Positions 55,326 to 63,912 of a stretch of DNA of 64,000 bases are shown here, in pieces (the stretch's first letter is position 1; every line of letters starts with the position of its first letter). Below the pieces are notes generated by a model that was not told the DNA's origin, made no database searches, and worked only from the letters and a program-made list of their open reading frames with translations. The stretch is from Geobacter sp. UBA2189. Lineage in GTDB: Bacteria; Desulfobacterota; Desulfuromonadia; Geobacterales; Pseudopelobacteraceae. The position numbers were made by a program, and so were the translations under genes. The stretch lies in NCBI GenBank assembly GCA_002328035.1, contig DCVL01000014.1:59125-123124 (forward strand), in the 5' to 3' direction.

Positions 55326-55359
55326 GTCATCCCAAAATCCCTTAATCGGGGATCCATGG
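55326..55359. repeat. Degenerate MITE-like hairpin
   Basis: GTCATCCC...ATCCC-TTAATC-GGGGATCCATGG shares the GTCAT-YCC...ATCGGGRATCCA pattern of the element at 57425-57515. Likely a decayed copy. Confidence 0.35.
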
Positions 55360-55440
55360 TTTCATTAGCTTACAAACTGGATTTCCGATCAGAATTGCTT
55401 GAGGAATGATAAATTGTGAGGGCATCAGTCATTTAAGGAA

Positions 55441-55503
55441 TCAGTTTTTCAGTATTTCAAGAAGCTCCTTTGGGTTAACCAGTTTAATAAGCCAACTGTA
55501 TTC
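55441..55503 (-). pseudogene. C-terminal remnant of a response-regulator receiver
   Basis: A 20-residue frame, EYSWLIKLVNPKELLEILKN, ends in TGA and is blocked upstream by a TAG. It looks like the last helix of a receiver domain (usual pattern ...KP.(N/D)P.EL...I). It lies 40 nt after the histidine-kinase stop, suggesting the kinase once had an adjacent response regulator. Confidence 0.3.
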
Positions 55504-55542
55504 CTAAAATCTCCTATTTGAAGAGGTTTGTAGTTTAAATCA

Positions 55543-56670
55543 TCAATAATATTGACTTTGAATAGGAAGCGTGAATTTGAAGCACGCTCCCTGACTGGAT
55601 GGGCTTTCAATCCAGATCTTTCCGCCATGAGATTCAATTATTTTACGGCATATAGAGAGTCCAAGTCCTGTGCTTTTTTCGCCGGATGCAGCCTTGTGGT
55701 GTGTTTTTCCAAATGGTTTAAAAAGTTTGTCAATCTCATCTGGCGGTATGCCAGGACCGCTGTCCTGAACTGATACCGTAGTTTTTTTGCCGTCTGATTC
55801 AAGCCGAAGAACAACCAACGAGCCCGGCAATGAAAACTTTATCGCATTATTTGTCAGGTTGTTAAGAACCTGACGGATTCTATTAACATCAATCCTGACG
55901 TTACCGGGGTCATTTAAAACATCAAGGGTTATAATAATGTTGCGGGTCTTTGCCAGTAAACTCTGCATTTGCACTACCTGGCCTATCAAGTCTCTAAGAT
56001 TGACCTGCTGAAAATCCAGTTCAAGGTGTCCCTGTTCGATTACGCTGTAATCCAGTAGATTTGAGACCATATTGAGCATAAAATCAACTTCTCTGTTGAT
56101 CTCAATCAGCGGTTCAATAATCGCGGTTTCTTTTGTTGAAAGAAGGTCTTCCTTCAACAGTTCTATATAGGCATAAACAGATGCGAGGGGGCTGCGAAGG
56201 TCATGGGCGGCTATTCCAAGAAACTGATTTTTAAGGTTGTTCGCCTGCTGAAGCTGTATGGTTTTTTTCTGAAGTTCTCTGGATACGTTGTTAAGATCAC
56301 TGTTAAGCCTGATAAGTGTATTTTGAAGTTCCAGAGCCTCCTGTTCGTCATGCTCTCCCAAAAGGAAGCCACAGCTTCCGAATGGTATGAATGTGACCTG
56401 CAAGCTTGTCGGCACTCCGTTTGATAGCGAGAAGCTTAAAAGTCCCTTGTCTTTATGGGTTTTAAGTTGCTCAAGGGAAAAGCTGCCTCGGAAATCGACA
56501 AGATGCCTACCTACAAAGGTTCCAAGGCATTCCTCTCCGAGCAGTTTAATGGCGTGACTATTTGCTTTGGAAATATTTCCGTGCTGATCAAGATCAAGCA
56601 GCATTATCGACGCGTTCTTGTCCAGATATTCTGCGAGCAGTGTATTTCGTATCTGCTGCTGTTCAGTCAT
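55543..56670 (-). CDS. Sensor histidine kinase with N-terminal PAS domain
   Basis: 375 residues from ATG 56670, which overlaps the B12-protein stop. No membrane helices: a soluble kinase. PAS-like domain about 15-105, a coiled-coil linker (NTLIRLNSDLNNVSRELQKK), a HisKA dimerisation box with the phospho-acceptor His156 (IAAHDLRSPLASV), and HATPase with NLTNNAIKF, DSGPGIP and STGLGLSICRKI boxes. All catalytic boxes are intact. Its input may be the preceding B12-binding protein. Confidence 0.9.
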   Translation of the reverse strand: MTEQQQIRNTLLAEYLDKNASIMLLDLDQHGNISKANSHAIKLLGEECLGTFVGRHLVDFRGSFSLEQLKTHKDKGLLSFSLSNGVPTSLQVTFIPFGSCGFLLGEHDEQEALELQNTLIRLNSDLNNVSRELQKKTIQLQQANNLKNQFLGIAAHDLRSPLASVYAYIELLKEDLLSTKETAIIEPLIEINREVDFMLNMVSNLLDYSVIEQGHLELDFQQVNLRDLIGQVVQMQSLLAKTRNIIITLDVLNDPGNVRIDVNRIRQVLNNLTNNAIKFSLPGSLVVLRLESDGKKTTVSVQDSGPGIPPDEIDKLFKPFGKTHHKAASGEKSTGLGLSICRKIIESHGGKIWIESPSSQGACFKFTLPIQSQYY

Positions 56671-57322
56671 TGCCGATAATTTCTTCAAGCTCATGGAGCG
56701 ATGAAATGTATCTTACACCCTCAAACTGCTCAAGATCGGTGGTGGAGACCCGCCTGAAGGCCTGACCGCCAACGACTATCGGTAGCAGAGGAATGGAACT
56801 CCGAACCTGGGATATGGTTTCAATCATACTCGGAAAGTTTATTTGGGTTGAGACTGAAAGGCACAAAAGTTCAGGATTAAGTTCATGCAAAAGGCTGACA
56901 AGGCTTTCAACCGGGGTGTTGGCGCCTGAAAAATAGCTGTCCCATCCATGCATCTCCATGATGTCGGCTACCATCCTTGCCCCAAGTTGATGAAGCTCAT
57001 TAGCTGTGCAGGCAACTACTACCTTCTTGCCGGAGGGGGATGAATTGCAGATCAGAGGAAAACTTAAGGAGAGAAGGGATTCGACGATGGATGTGGCGAT
57101 ATGTTCACGCGCAACCGATATCTTGTTCTGCTCCCATAATTCACCTATATGGTACAGGGAATTCTGGTAAACATCCTGGTAGAGCGAGAGCACAGAGATG
57201 CCGTTTTCAAGCAGCTCTTCAGCAACGGAGCGGCAGGCCGAGCGGTCACCAGCCAGCAGATAGCTGGTAAAACGTTCCAATTCAAAAACAACATCTGAAA
57301 TTTTTTGTCTATCATCTGGCAT
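56663..57322 (-). CDS. Cobalamin-binding protein, CarH-like sensory architecture
   Basis: 219 residues. A helical cap with the B12-photoreceptor motif W-x9-EH (Trp63, Glu73-His74) is followed by a B12-binding Rossmann domain with E-L-H-x-x-G (His111, the lower ligand type) and the SVSTQINFPSM segment. The residue after Trp63 is Glu, whereas CarH of Thermus has the light-adduct His there, so the canonical photochemistry may be altered. There is no DNA-binding domain. Its stop overlaps the start of a histidine-kinase gene by 8 nt, so it probably supplies the input of that kinase (inferred). Confidence 0.85.
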   Translation of the reverse strand: MPDDRQKISDVVFELERFTSYLLAGDRSACRSVAEELLENGISVLSLYQDVYQNSLYHIGELWEQNKISVAREHIATSIVESLLSLSFPLICNSSPSGKKVVVACTANELHQLGARMVADIMEMHGWDSYFSGANTPVESLVSLLHELNPELLCLSVSTQINFPSMIETISQVRSSIPLLPIVVGGQAFRRVSTTDLEQFEGVRYISSLHELEEIIGND

Positions 57323-57424
57323 AAAATCACACTTTTAAAACAGGTTTGTTAATTTTGCCCAAAAATGACTGTAAATATAGTGTAAACGGTCGTTTCAGTC
57401 ATTTAAAAACTAATGGTTTCAAAA

Positions 57425-57515
57425 TTTGTCATTTCCGAATCGATTATAATCGGGAATCCAGCTTGTAAATTGCTGAAATAATAAATCCCCGCTAAAAGCA
57501 TTAGGGGATGACAAA
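57425..57515. repeat. 91-bp MITE-like element
   Basis: Perfect 8-bp terminal inverted repeats TTTGTCAT / ATGACAAA (57425-57432, 57508-57515). Inside lie a perfect palindrome CGATTATAATCG (57441-57452) and a hairpin ATCCCC...GGGGAT (57485-57509). Noncoding. Located between the B12-protein gene and cheB. Confidence 0.5.
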
Positions 57516-57603
57516 GAGAACTTGCTAGGCCATCAAATTCGTATTCCAGCTTAATGAGCCCGGTAATGGCGTAATCCAAGAGTTTTTTAAATCGCTGTCG
57601 TCG

Positions 57604-58668
57604 TCAGTCCAAGCAAAGTCTCAACATCTCGGCCGCTATCTTCTCCAGTGGCATTATCTTGTCAACTCCGCCAAGTTTTATCGCCTCATTGGGCATACCA
57701 AAAACTACGCAGGTAGCTTCATCCTGGGCTATAGTCTTTGCACCTGCATCATGCATCTCCTTCATTCCCTGGGCGCCGTCATCCCCCATCCCTGTAAGGA
57801 TTATACCAACGGCATTCTTTCCGGCATAACGAGCGGTTGAACGGAAGAGAACGTCTACCGAAGGGCGGTGACGTGATACCAGAGGTCCTTCCTTGACTTC
57901 AACGTAATAACGTGCGCCGCTACGTTTTAAGAGGGTATGCTTGTTACCTGGGGCTATAAGAACATGTCCACGCACAACAGAATCGTTGTTTTCAGCCTCT
58001 TTGACAGTTACCTTGCAGATGGAGTTAAGACGCTTTGCAAACGCTGCGGTAAAATTTTCAGGCATATGTTGGACAATTACAATGCCAGGAGTGTCTTCCG
58101 GTAACATCTGTAGAAAGAGCGAGAGCGCTTCGGTTCCGCCGGTTGAAGCGCCAACTGAAACGATCTTCTCTGTTGTCATTATCATCGCTTTTGCGTTTGG
58201 GGCTTCCATTATGACATCAGCAGTATATTTGGGGGTTACCTCTCTTATAGGTCGTACATTCCTTAATTTAGCCGATGCAGCTGCTTTTATACTATCGCAG
58301 ATCCTTATTCTGGATTCCTCTATAAACTGCTTTGTTCCCATCTTCGGTTTTGTAATTATTTCAATGGCGCCGTATTCAAGTGCTTTAAGGGCTGTTTCAT
58401 TGCCGCTTTCTGTAAGGCTTGAGCACATTACAACCGGTATCGGGTGCTGTGACATCAACTTCTGCAAAAAGGTGATGCCGTCCATACGTGGCATCTCCAC
58501 ATCAAGAGTTATGACATCAGGAATCTGTTCCGCTATTTTTTGAACCGCTACAATAGGATCCTGAGCCATTCCGATCACTTCAATTCCAGGGTCACTCGAA
58601 ATTATATCGGCAAGGGTTTGGCGAACAAGAGCGGAATCATCAACTATCAGGACTTTTATTTTAGACAT
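57604..58668 (-). CDS. cheB: Chemotaxis response regulator / protein-glutamate methylesterase CheB
   Basis: 354 residues from ATG 58668 (MSKIKVLIVDDSA); an earlier frame exists but is unsupported. Receiver domain with the acid pocket (Asp10-Asp11) and phospho-Asp56, then the methylesterase domain with the SVGASTGG serine motif, HMPENFT and GMGDDGAQGM. CheB removes methyl groups (and deamidates) on chemoreceptors when phosphorylated by CheA. It follows cheR across 66 bp. Confidence 0.96.
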   Translation of the reverse strand: MSKIKVLIVDDSALVRQTLADIISSDPGIEVIGMAQDPIVAVQKIAEQIPDVITLDVEMPRMDGITFLQKLMSQHPIPVVMCSSLTESGNETALKALEYGAIEIITKPKMGTKQFIEESRIRICDSIKAAASAKLRNVRPIREVTPKYTADVIMEAPNAKAMIMTTEKIVSVGASTGGTEALSLFLQMLPEDTPGIVIVQHMPENFTAAFAKRLNSICKVTVKEAENNDSVVRGHVLIAPGNKHTLLKRSGARYYVEVKEGPLVSRHRPSVDVLFRSTARYAGKNAVGIILTGMGDDGAQGMKEMHDAGAKTIAQDEATCVVFGMPNEAIKLGGVDKIMPLEKIAAEMLRLCLD

Positions 58669-58734
58669 GAAATCAGGGTCAGGGGGCAAGGCTCAATACA
58701 AAACTGATTTTCTTTGCCCCGGTAACAGTTGACC

Positions 58735-59607
58735 CTACTCCTTTCTGTATACAGTATTGGCTACCTGGGTAAATGGAACTCCAAGTCCGTTCAATGTCTC
58801 TGAATGGCCTATAAAAAGGTAACCTCCGGTAACAAGTTGACGATGGAACTTCTTCATAAGTTCTGCCTGTGTAGATTTATCGAAATAAATTACAACATTT
58901 CGGCAGAATATAACATCCATCTTCTCATTTATTCCAAAATGGTCATCCATAAAATTGACCCTTTTGAAATTGATGGTTGTTCTGAGCTCAGGGGCAATTC
59001 TTATCAGGCTTTTACTCCGATCCTTGCTTCTTAACAGATATTTCTTTTTCATTGAAAGTGGAATGGTATCAATCCGATCTTCAGTATAAACACCGGATGC
59101 GGCCTTTTGTAAAACCTGTGTACAGATATCTGATGCTAGTATTGAAAAACGGAAACCATGGTTTGCAGCGGTATAATCGCTTAGAACCATAGCCATTGTA
59201 TAAGGTTCTTCACCTGTAGAACATCCTGCAGACCAGATTCGAAATGGATTAAGCGATGATTCTCCTGCGCCTCTTAACTGTCTCATAGTTGGGATAGCTT
59301 CACGAACGAGGAAGTCAAAATGTTGAGGTTCTCTGAAAAAATCAGTCTTGTTTGTCGTTACTACATCAATAAGGTGGATTAGTTCCTGCTCACGGCCTGT
59401 AGACGAAAATATAAAGTCAGCATAATCCTGAAAAGTTCGCAATCCCAATGCTTTCAGACGTTTCTGCAGCCTTGCCTCAAGCATAGTCTTTTTGGTAGAG
59501 GGCATTTTTATCCCTACCTCATCATAAATCAAATTGCTGAACCGTTCAAATTCCTTTGCGCGCATGCTGCACAACGGTGTGGTTGAACTGTTTCCGTTAT
59601 GCTGCAT
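58735..59607 (-). CDS. cheR: Chemotaxis protein methyltransferase CheR
   Basis: 290 residues. The N-terminal helical domain and the SAM-dependent domain with WSAGCSTGEEPYTMAM, SILASDI and CRNVVIYFD are typical CheR features. CheR methylates receptor glutamates. Start ATG at 59607 with GGGAG upstream. Downstream of cheW across a hairpin. Confidence 0.96.
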   Translation of the reverse strand: MQHNGNSSTTPLCSMRAKEFERFSNLIYDEVGIKMPSTKKTMLEARLQKRLKALGLRTFQDYADFIFSSTGREQELIHLIDVVTTNKTDFFREPQHFDFLVREAIPTMRQLRGAGESSLNPFRIWSAGCSTGEEPYTMAMVLSDYTAANHGFRFSILASDICTQVLQKAASGVYTEDRIDTIPLSMKKKYLLRSKDRSKSLIRIAPELRTTINFKRVNFMDDHFGINEKMDVIFCRNVVIYFDKSTQAELMKKFHRQLVTGGYLFIGHSETLNGLGVPFTQVANTVYRKE

Positions 59608-59684
59608 CAGTGACTCTCCCTTTCATGAAACATCTTTTTTCTATGGTAATTTATAGATACAGGAATGGTTCTTGGTGATTTTAA

Positions 59685-59711
59685 ATTCCCCTTCTGTTTG
59701 AGAAGGGGAAT
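59685..59711 (-). terminator. Hairpin between cheW and cheR
   Basis: ATTCCCCTTC and GAAGGGGAAT form a perfect 10-bp stem with a 7-nt loop, about 37 nt after the cheW stop. The tail on the minus strand is TTTAAAATC, so a partial terminator. Confidence 0.6.
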
Positions 59712-59748
59712 GAGGTTAAAAAATATCTGCAACTATCTCAATCTGTTA

Positions 59749-60240
59749 TCACTCTTGAGCTGATCCTGACTGAAGAGCGGCTATTTCCTGTTCTGAAAAT
59801 ACTCTGTCAATATCCAGGATCATGACGAAATGTTCTTCATGCTTACCCATCCCCTTAATAAACTCAGTATTTAAGCGTGTTCCGATATGTGGAGCAGCCT
59901 CAATCTGCTCCGGTTCCATCTCAACAACCTCCTGCACAGAATCGGCTAGAGCCCCAAGGATAGTTGTATCTCCGTCAAGAGTGACCTCCACAACTATTAT
60001 GCATGTATTTATTGTCTGCTCAGTCTTTTCCATGCCGAACTTGAGTCGCATATCTATTACAGGAACAACACTGCCTCTAAGGTTTATAACACCACGCATA
60101 AATTCAGGTGTTTGAGGGACTTTTGTAATGCTGGTAAATTCAAGTATTTCTCGTACCTTTGCCACATCAAGAGCAAAAATCTCATCTGCCAGCTTAAAGG
60201 TAAGATACTGAACTGTTTCGGTTATCGTTGAAACACTCAT
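59749..60240 (-). CDS. cheW: Chemotaxis coupling protein CheW
   Basis: 163 residues from ATG 60240 (GGAGG at 5 nt); a longer frame to 60252 has no advantage. YLTFKLADEIFALDVAKVREILE and RGVINLRGSVVPVIDMR are the conserved CheW blocks. It couples receptors to CheA, which is not in this window. Directly downstream of the large receptor. Confidence 0.95.
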   Translation of the reverse strand: MSVSTITETVQYLTFKLADEIFALDVAKVREILEFTSITKVPQTPEFMRGVINLRGSVVPVIDMRLKFGMEKTEQTINTCIIVVEVTLDGDTTILGALADSVQEVVEMEPEQIEAAPHIGTRLNTEFIKGMGKHEEHFVMILDIDRVFSEQEIAALQSGSAQE

Positions 60241-60284
60241 GCACGCCTCCATGTATTGACAGTCGAAAGCTAACCCCCTTCAGT

Positions 60285-60336
60285 CCCCCCTTTACTGGGG
60301 GGAAGCCATTAAGCCTCCCCTGTCAAGGGGAGGCTT
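60285..60336 (-). terminator. Two GC-rich hairpins between the chemoreceptor gene and cheW
   Basis: CCCCCC-TTTACT-GGGGGG (60285-60302) and AAGCCTCCCC-TGTCAA-GGGGAGGCTT (60311-60336, perfect 10-bp stem). The second lies just after the receptor stop (60346) and can attenuate read-through into cheW. Confidence 0.6.
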
Positions 60337-60345
60337 GGAGGGGTT

Positions 60346-63300
60346 TTAGAATTTTTCAAATTCATCATCCAGATGATCTTTTGCCTTTCCGCCTAAATCA
60401 ATATGGATGCCACCGCCGCCTTTGGCTGGTTTGGGCACTGCTGAATTAGTGGTTACCATGGCGCGGTTTTGCGTAGGAGGTTGATGATGGATCGGTGCCT
60501 TATGTGGAAGTGCACGTTGCTGTCCACCATGAGTATCAAGTGCAAAGAAAGCGATGGTACTCTTCAGCTGTTCTGCCTGTCCTGCCAGCTCTTCGGTTGT
60601 CGAAGCCATCTCTTCGGCTGCGCTTGCATTCTGTTGGATGACCTGATCAAGCTGTTGAATAGCGCGGTTAATCTGGTCTGCGCCGGCATCCTGCTCTTTG
60701 CTGGATGCGCTGATTTCCTGTACCAGTTCGGCAGTGCGCTGAATATCAGGCAGTATTGCTGTAAGCATCTGACCTGCAGCTTCAGCAACCTGAACGCTTC
60801 GACCAGAAAGTTCTGATATCTCGCCTGCTGCGGTCTGGCTACGCTCAGCAAGTTTACGGACTTCAGATGCAACAACGGCAAAACCTTTTCCATGCTCTCC
60901 GGCTCTTGCCGCTTCAATAGCTGCGTTAAGAGCGAGCAGGTTTGTCTGACGGGCGATCTCTTCAATAATGCTGATCTTTGTTGCAATCTCCTTCATCGCA
61001 TCAACAGTCTGGTTTACAGCTTTGCCACCTTCACGTGCATCTGTGGCTGATTTATTGGAGATCTTCTCAGTTTGCGATGCGTTGTCAGCGTTCTGTTTAA
61101 TGCTTGATGACATCTCTTCCATGCTTGAAGAGATCTCTTCGGCGCTGGCAGCCTGTTCTGTTGCCCCTTGTGAAAGTGACTGAGCAGTTGCCGAGAGTTC
61201 CTGGCCTCCTGTTGCTACGCCATCGGCTGCAGACTGAATCTCACGTACAATCTCTTTCAATTTCTCTACCATGTAGGCTAAAGATTCCATCAGATCATCT
61301 TGTTCTGAACGTTTTTTTAGTTCAACCATCAGATTACCCTGGGAAACCTGCTTTGCAGCATCTGTAATCCCTTTAAGGGCAGTTATGTTCTGTTTGATAG
61401 CAGAATTAATCTGCTCAAAGTTCTGGGCTATGGTTGTGGTATCCTCATCGCTGTTTCCAACAACTGTATTAACGTTAAGGTCGCCTATAGATAGTTTTTC
61501 AAGGTTGCTTAACAGTTTGCCAACTTCTGTGTCCTGGAACTTTGCCTGTTTCTCTGCAACACGTGCGGCCTTTTTAACAGCAGTCTGGTCGGTTACAACC
61601 TCAAAGGCGGCAATAATGGTGCCGTTGTCATCTTTGATTGGTACGCCTGTGTAGTCAATATCAAGGTTGAGAGAACCAGGATGTGCGTCAGTGGAACTGT
61701 TTGTAACCTGTCCTGATACCATGGCTCGCTGACAGGCGCACTTATCGGTTTTACATTCAGAGGTGCGGAAGTGGTCATAACATTTTGTACCGTTGACCTG
61801 TTGCTGCGTTTTAGCACCCACTTCGGCTCCCAGTTTATTCATATATAGTACATTGAAGTCACGATCTATAAGCATTGCCGGAGCAGGCATTGCATCAAGC
61901 AGACCTACCAGTCGCTCTATTGTGTTGTTTACGCCTTCTACCACTTTGCGGAAATCACCAATATGTTTTGTCGCATCTGCACGGGTGTTTAAACGCCCTT
62001 CCATTGCAGCCTTTGCCAGCATGTTGGCATCGCCTACCAGTGCATTAACCGCATCAATGCAACCGTTCAGGTTGTTCTTAATCTCGTTAAAATCACCATT
62101 GTAACTGTCTGTAATACGGGGTGGAATATCCCCTTTACTGATGCGATCAACATATTCTGCTGCTACGTTTAGTGGACCGATTACGGAGTCGAGAGTGTCG
62201 TTGACACCTGAGACAACAGCCCGGAAGTCACCCTGATGTTTGGTCGCGTCAGCACGGGTGGCCAGCTTACCTTCAAGAGCTGCATTGGCCAGCATCTTGG
62301 CATCGGCTACCAGTGCATTAACGGAATCAATGCAACCGTTCAGGTTGTTCTTAATTTCGTTAAAATCACCATTGTAACTGTCTGTAATACGAGGTGGAAT
62401 GTCCCCTTTGCTGATGCGATCAACATATTCGGCTGCTACGTTTAATGGCCCTATTACGGCGTCAAGGGTTTCATTGACACCGGATACAATCTTGCGGAAG
62501 TCACCCTGATGTTTTGTAGCATCTGCGCGTGTGGCCAGTTTTCCTTCAACTGCCGCCTTAACAAGGCTGTCAGCATCACTCACCAGTGCATTAACGGAAT
62601 CAATGCAACCGTTCAGGTTGTTCTTAATCTCGTTAAAATCACCATTGTAACTGTCTGTAATACGCGGTGGAATATCCCCTTTACTGATACGATCAACATA
62701 TTCGGCTGCCACGTTTAGTGGACCGATTACGGCATCAAGTGTTTCGTTGACGCCGGATACAATCTTGCGGAAGTCACCCTGATGTTTTGTAGCATCTGCG
62801 CGTGTGGCCAGTTTTCCTTCAACTGCCGCCTTAACAAGGCTGTCAGCATCACCCACCAGTGCATTAACCGCATCAATGCAACCGTTCAGGTTGTTCTTGA
62901 TCTCGTTAAAATCACCATTGTAACTGTCTGTAATACGAGGTGGAATATCTCCTTTACTGATGCGATCAACATATTCTGCTGCTACGTTTAATGGACCTAT
63001 TACTGCGTCAAGTGTTTCGTTGACACCAACCAAAATCTTCTGATAATCGCCCTGATGTTTTGTTGCATCAGCACGAGTTGCCAGTTTACCGGCTATTGCG
63101 GCATCGGATAACATTGAAGTATCCTTAATTAGAGCCTGAATAGCTTCAGCCATCTTGTTCATGGCTGCCTGCAGGGTGCCGGTTTCATCATGTGCTGTTG
63201 TGTCGAGGTGAATATCGGTGTTTCCTGCAGCAATCTTGTTGGCAGCGTCAACGCAGGCATTGATAGGGGCAACAATGGATTTGGTTATGAACCAGCCCAT

Positions 63301-63912
63301 AAATATGCCGATAAAGAGAGCGGCAAGACCCATTACAACTATAAGTGTTTCGGTCTGGCTGGAGAGGGCGGTGTTCTTTTTTCCTATCTCTTTAACCAGG
63401 TTCTTCTGATAATCAATAAATTCATTAATGGCTCCAAAATATTCAGCCTGCGATTGACGTACCTTGGTTACCATTAAATGAGTTGCTTCATCAACTTTTC
63501 CTGACTTGGCAAGTTCTATTACATACTTCTGCTGATTCCGCATGACTTCTCTCTTTTCCTTAAGAGTAGCCATCCTTTTTTTTCCGTCTTCGGTATGTAT
63601 TATCTTTTCGAAATCTTCGATATGCTTTGTCACTTTGTCAGCGGCTTCAGTAACCCTTGCAAGTTCTTTCTGACGCTCATCAACGTCTTTTAAAAGGAGG
63701 AAGTTTCGAATTGCACGTGCAGAGGTGTTTGCATCATTTCGCATTGCAGCCAGAAGATCTGTTTTTACGATTTTGTCATTGACTAGATCATGCAAACCAG
63801 TATCAAGCTTTGCAACATTCAGATATGCAATGACTGAGACAATCGTCAGCAGTACCAGTACCGCCGCAAAACCAACTCCCAACCTTTTGCCAATCTTCAT
63901 ATTTTTCAACAT
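60346..63912 (-). CDS. Methyl-accepting chemotaxis protein with tandem HAMP-like repeats and PAS domain
   Basis: About 1188 residues from ATG 63912, chosen because AGGAGG (63920-63925) is 7 nt away; an ATG at 63918 touches the site. TM helices at about 12-31 and 189-210 flank a periplasmic four-helix-bundle sensor. Next come HAMP and four near-identical 91-residue HAMP-like units (about 264-651), each with TRADATKH-x-GDF and EYVDRISKGDIPPRI. A PAS domain follows near 690-800 with a Cys cluster (C-x8-C-x4-C-x-C). The methyl-accepting signalling domain ends the protein, with tip EIARQTNLLALNAAIEAARAG in two overlapping pieces. Signals through CheW/CheA. Unusually long. Confidence 0.93.
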   Translation of the reverse strand: MLKNMKIGKRLGVGFAAVLVLLTIVSVIAYLNVAKLDTGLHDLVNDKIVKTDLLAAMRNDANTSARAIRNFLLLKDVDERQKELARVTEAADKVTKHIEDFEKIIHTEDGKKRMATLKEKREVMRNQQKYVIELAKSGKVDEATHLMVTKVRQSQAEYFGAINEFIDYQKNLVKEIGKKNTALSSQTETLIVVMGLAALFIGIFMGWFITKSIVAPINACVDAANKIAAGNTDIHLDTTAHDETGTLQAAMNKMAEAIQALIKDTSMLSDAAIAGKLATRADATKHQGDYQKILVGVNETLDAVIGPLNVAAEYVDRISKGDIPPRITDSYNGDFNEIKNNLNGCIDAVNALVGDADSLVKAAVEGKLATRADATKHQGDFRKIVSGVNETLDAVIGPLNVAAEYVDRISKGDIPPRITDSYNGDFNEIKNNLNGCIDSVNALVSDADSLVKAAVEGKLATRADATKHQGDFRKIVSGVNETLDAVIGPLNVAAEYVDRISKGDIPPRITDSYNGDFNEIKNNLNGCIDSVNALVADAKMLANAALEGKLATRADATKHQGDFRAVVSGVNDTLDSVIGPLNVAAEYVDRISKGDIPPRITDSYNGDFNEIKNNLNGCIDAVNALVGDANMLAKAAMEGRLNTRADATKHIGDFRKVVEGVNNTIERLVGLLDAMPAPAMLIDRDFNVLYMNKLGAEVGAKTQQQVNGTKCYDHFRTSECKTDKCACQRAMVSGQVTNSSTDAHPGSLNLDIDYTGVPIKDDNGTIIAAFEVVTDQTAVKKAARVAEKQAKFQDTEVGKLLSNLEKLSIGDLNVNTVVGNSDEDTTTIAQNFEQINSAIKQNITALKGITDAAKQVSQGNLMVELKKRSEQDDLMESLAYMVEKLKEIVREIQSAADGVATGGQELSATAQSLSQGATEQAASAEEISSSMEEMSSSIKQNADNASQTEKISNKSATDAREGGKAVNQTVDAMKEIATKISIIEEIARQTNLLALNAAIEAARAGEHGKGFAVVASEVRKLAERSQTAAGEISELSGRSVQVAEAAGQMLTAILPDIQRTAELVQEISASSKEQDAGADQINRAIQQLDQVIQQNASAAEEMASTTEELAGQAEQLKSTIAFFALDTHGGQQRALPHKAPIHHQPPTQNRAMVTTNSAVPKPAKGGGGIHIDLGGKAKDHLDDEFEKF
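61958..63120. repeat. Tandem 273-bp coding repeats in the chemoreceptor
   Basis: Units begin near 61958, 62231, 62504 and 62777, with a partial fifth at 63050. Neighbouring units, above all the third and fourth, are nearly identical in DNA as well as protein, which points to recent duplication or gene conversion. Confidence 0.85.

Larger units (their letters stand above)
55150..55542. other. 393-bp intergenic region with repeat and receiver-domain remnants
   Basis: Contains a short hairpin element at 55326-55359 similar to the MITE-like element at 57425, and a 20-residue coding remnant at 55441-55503. No promoter or riboswitch recognised. Confidence 0.45.
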
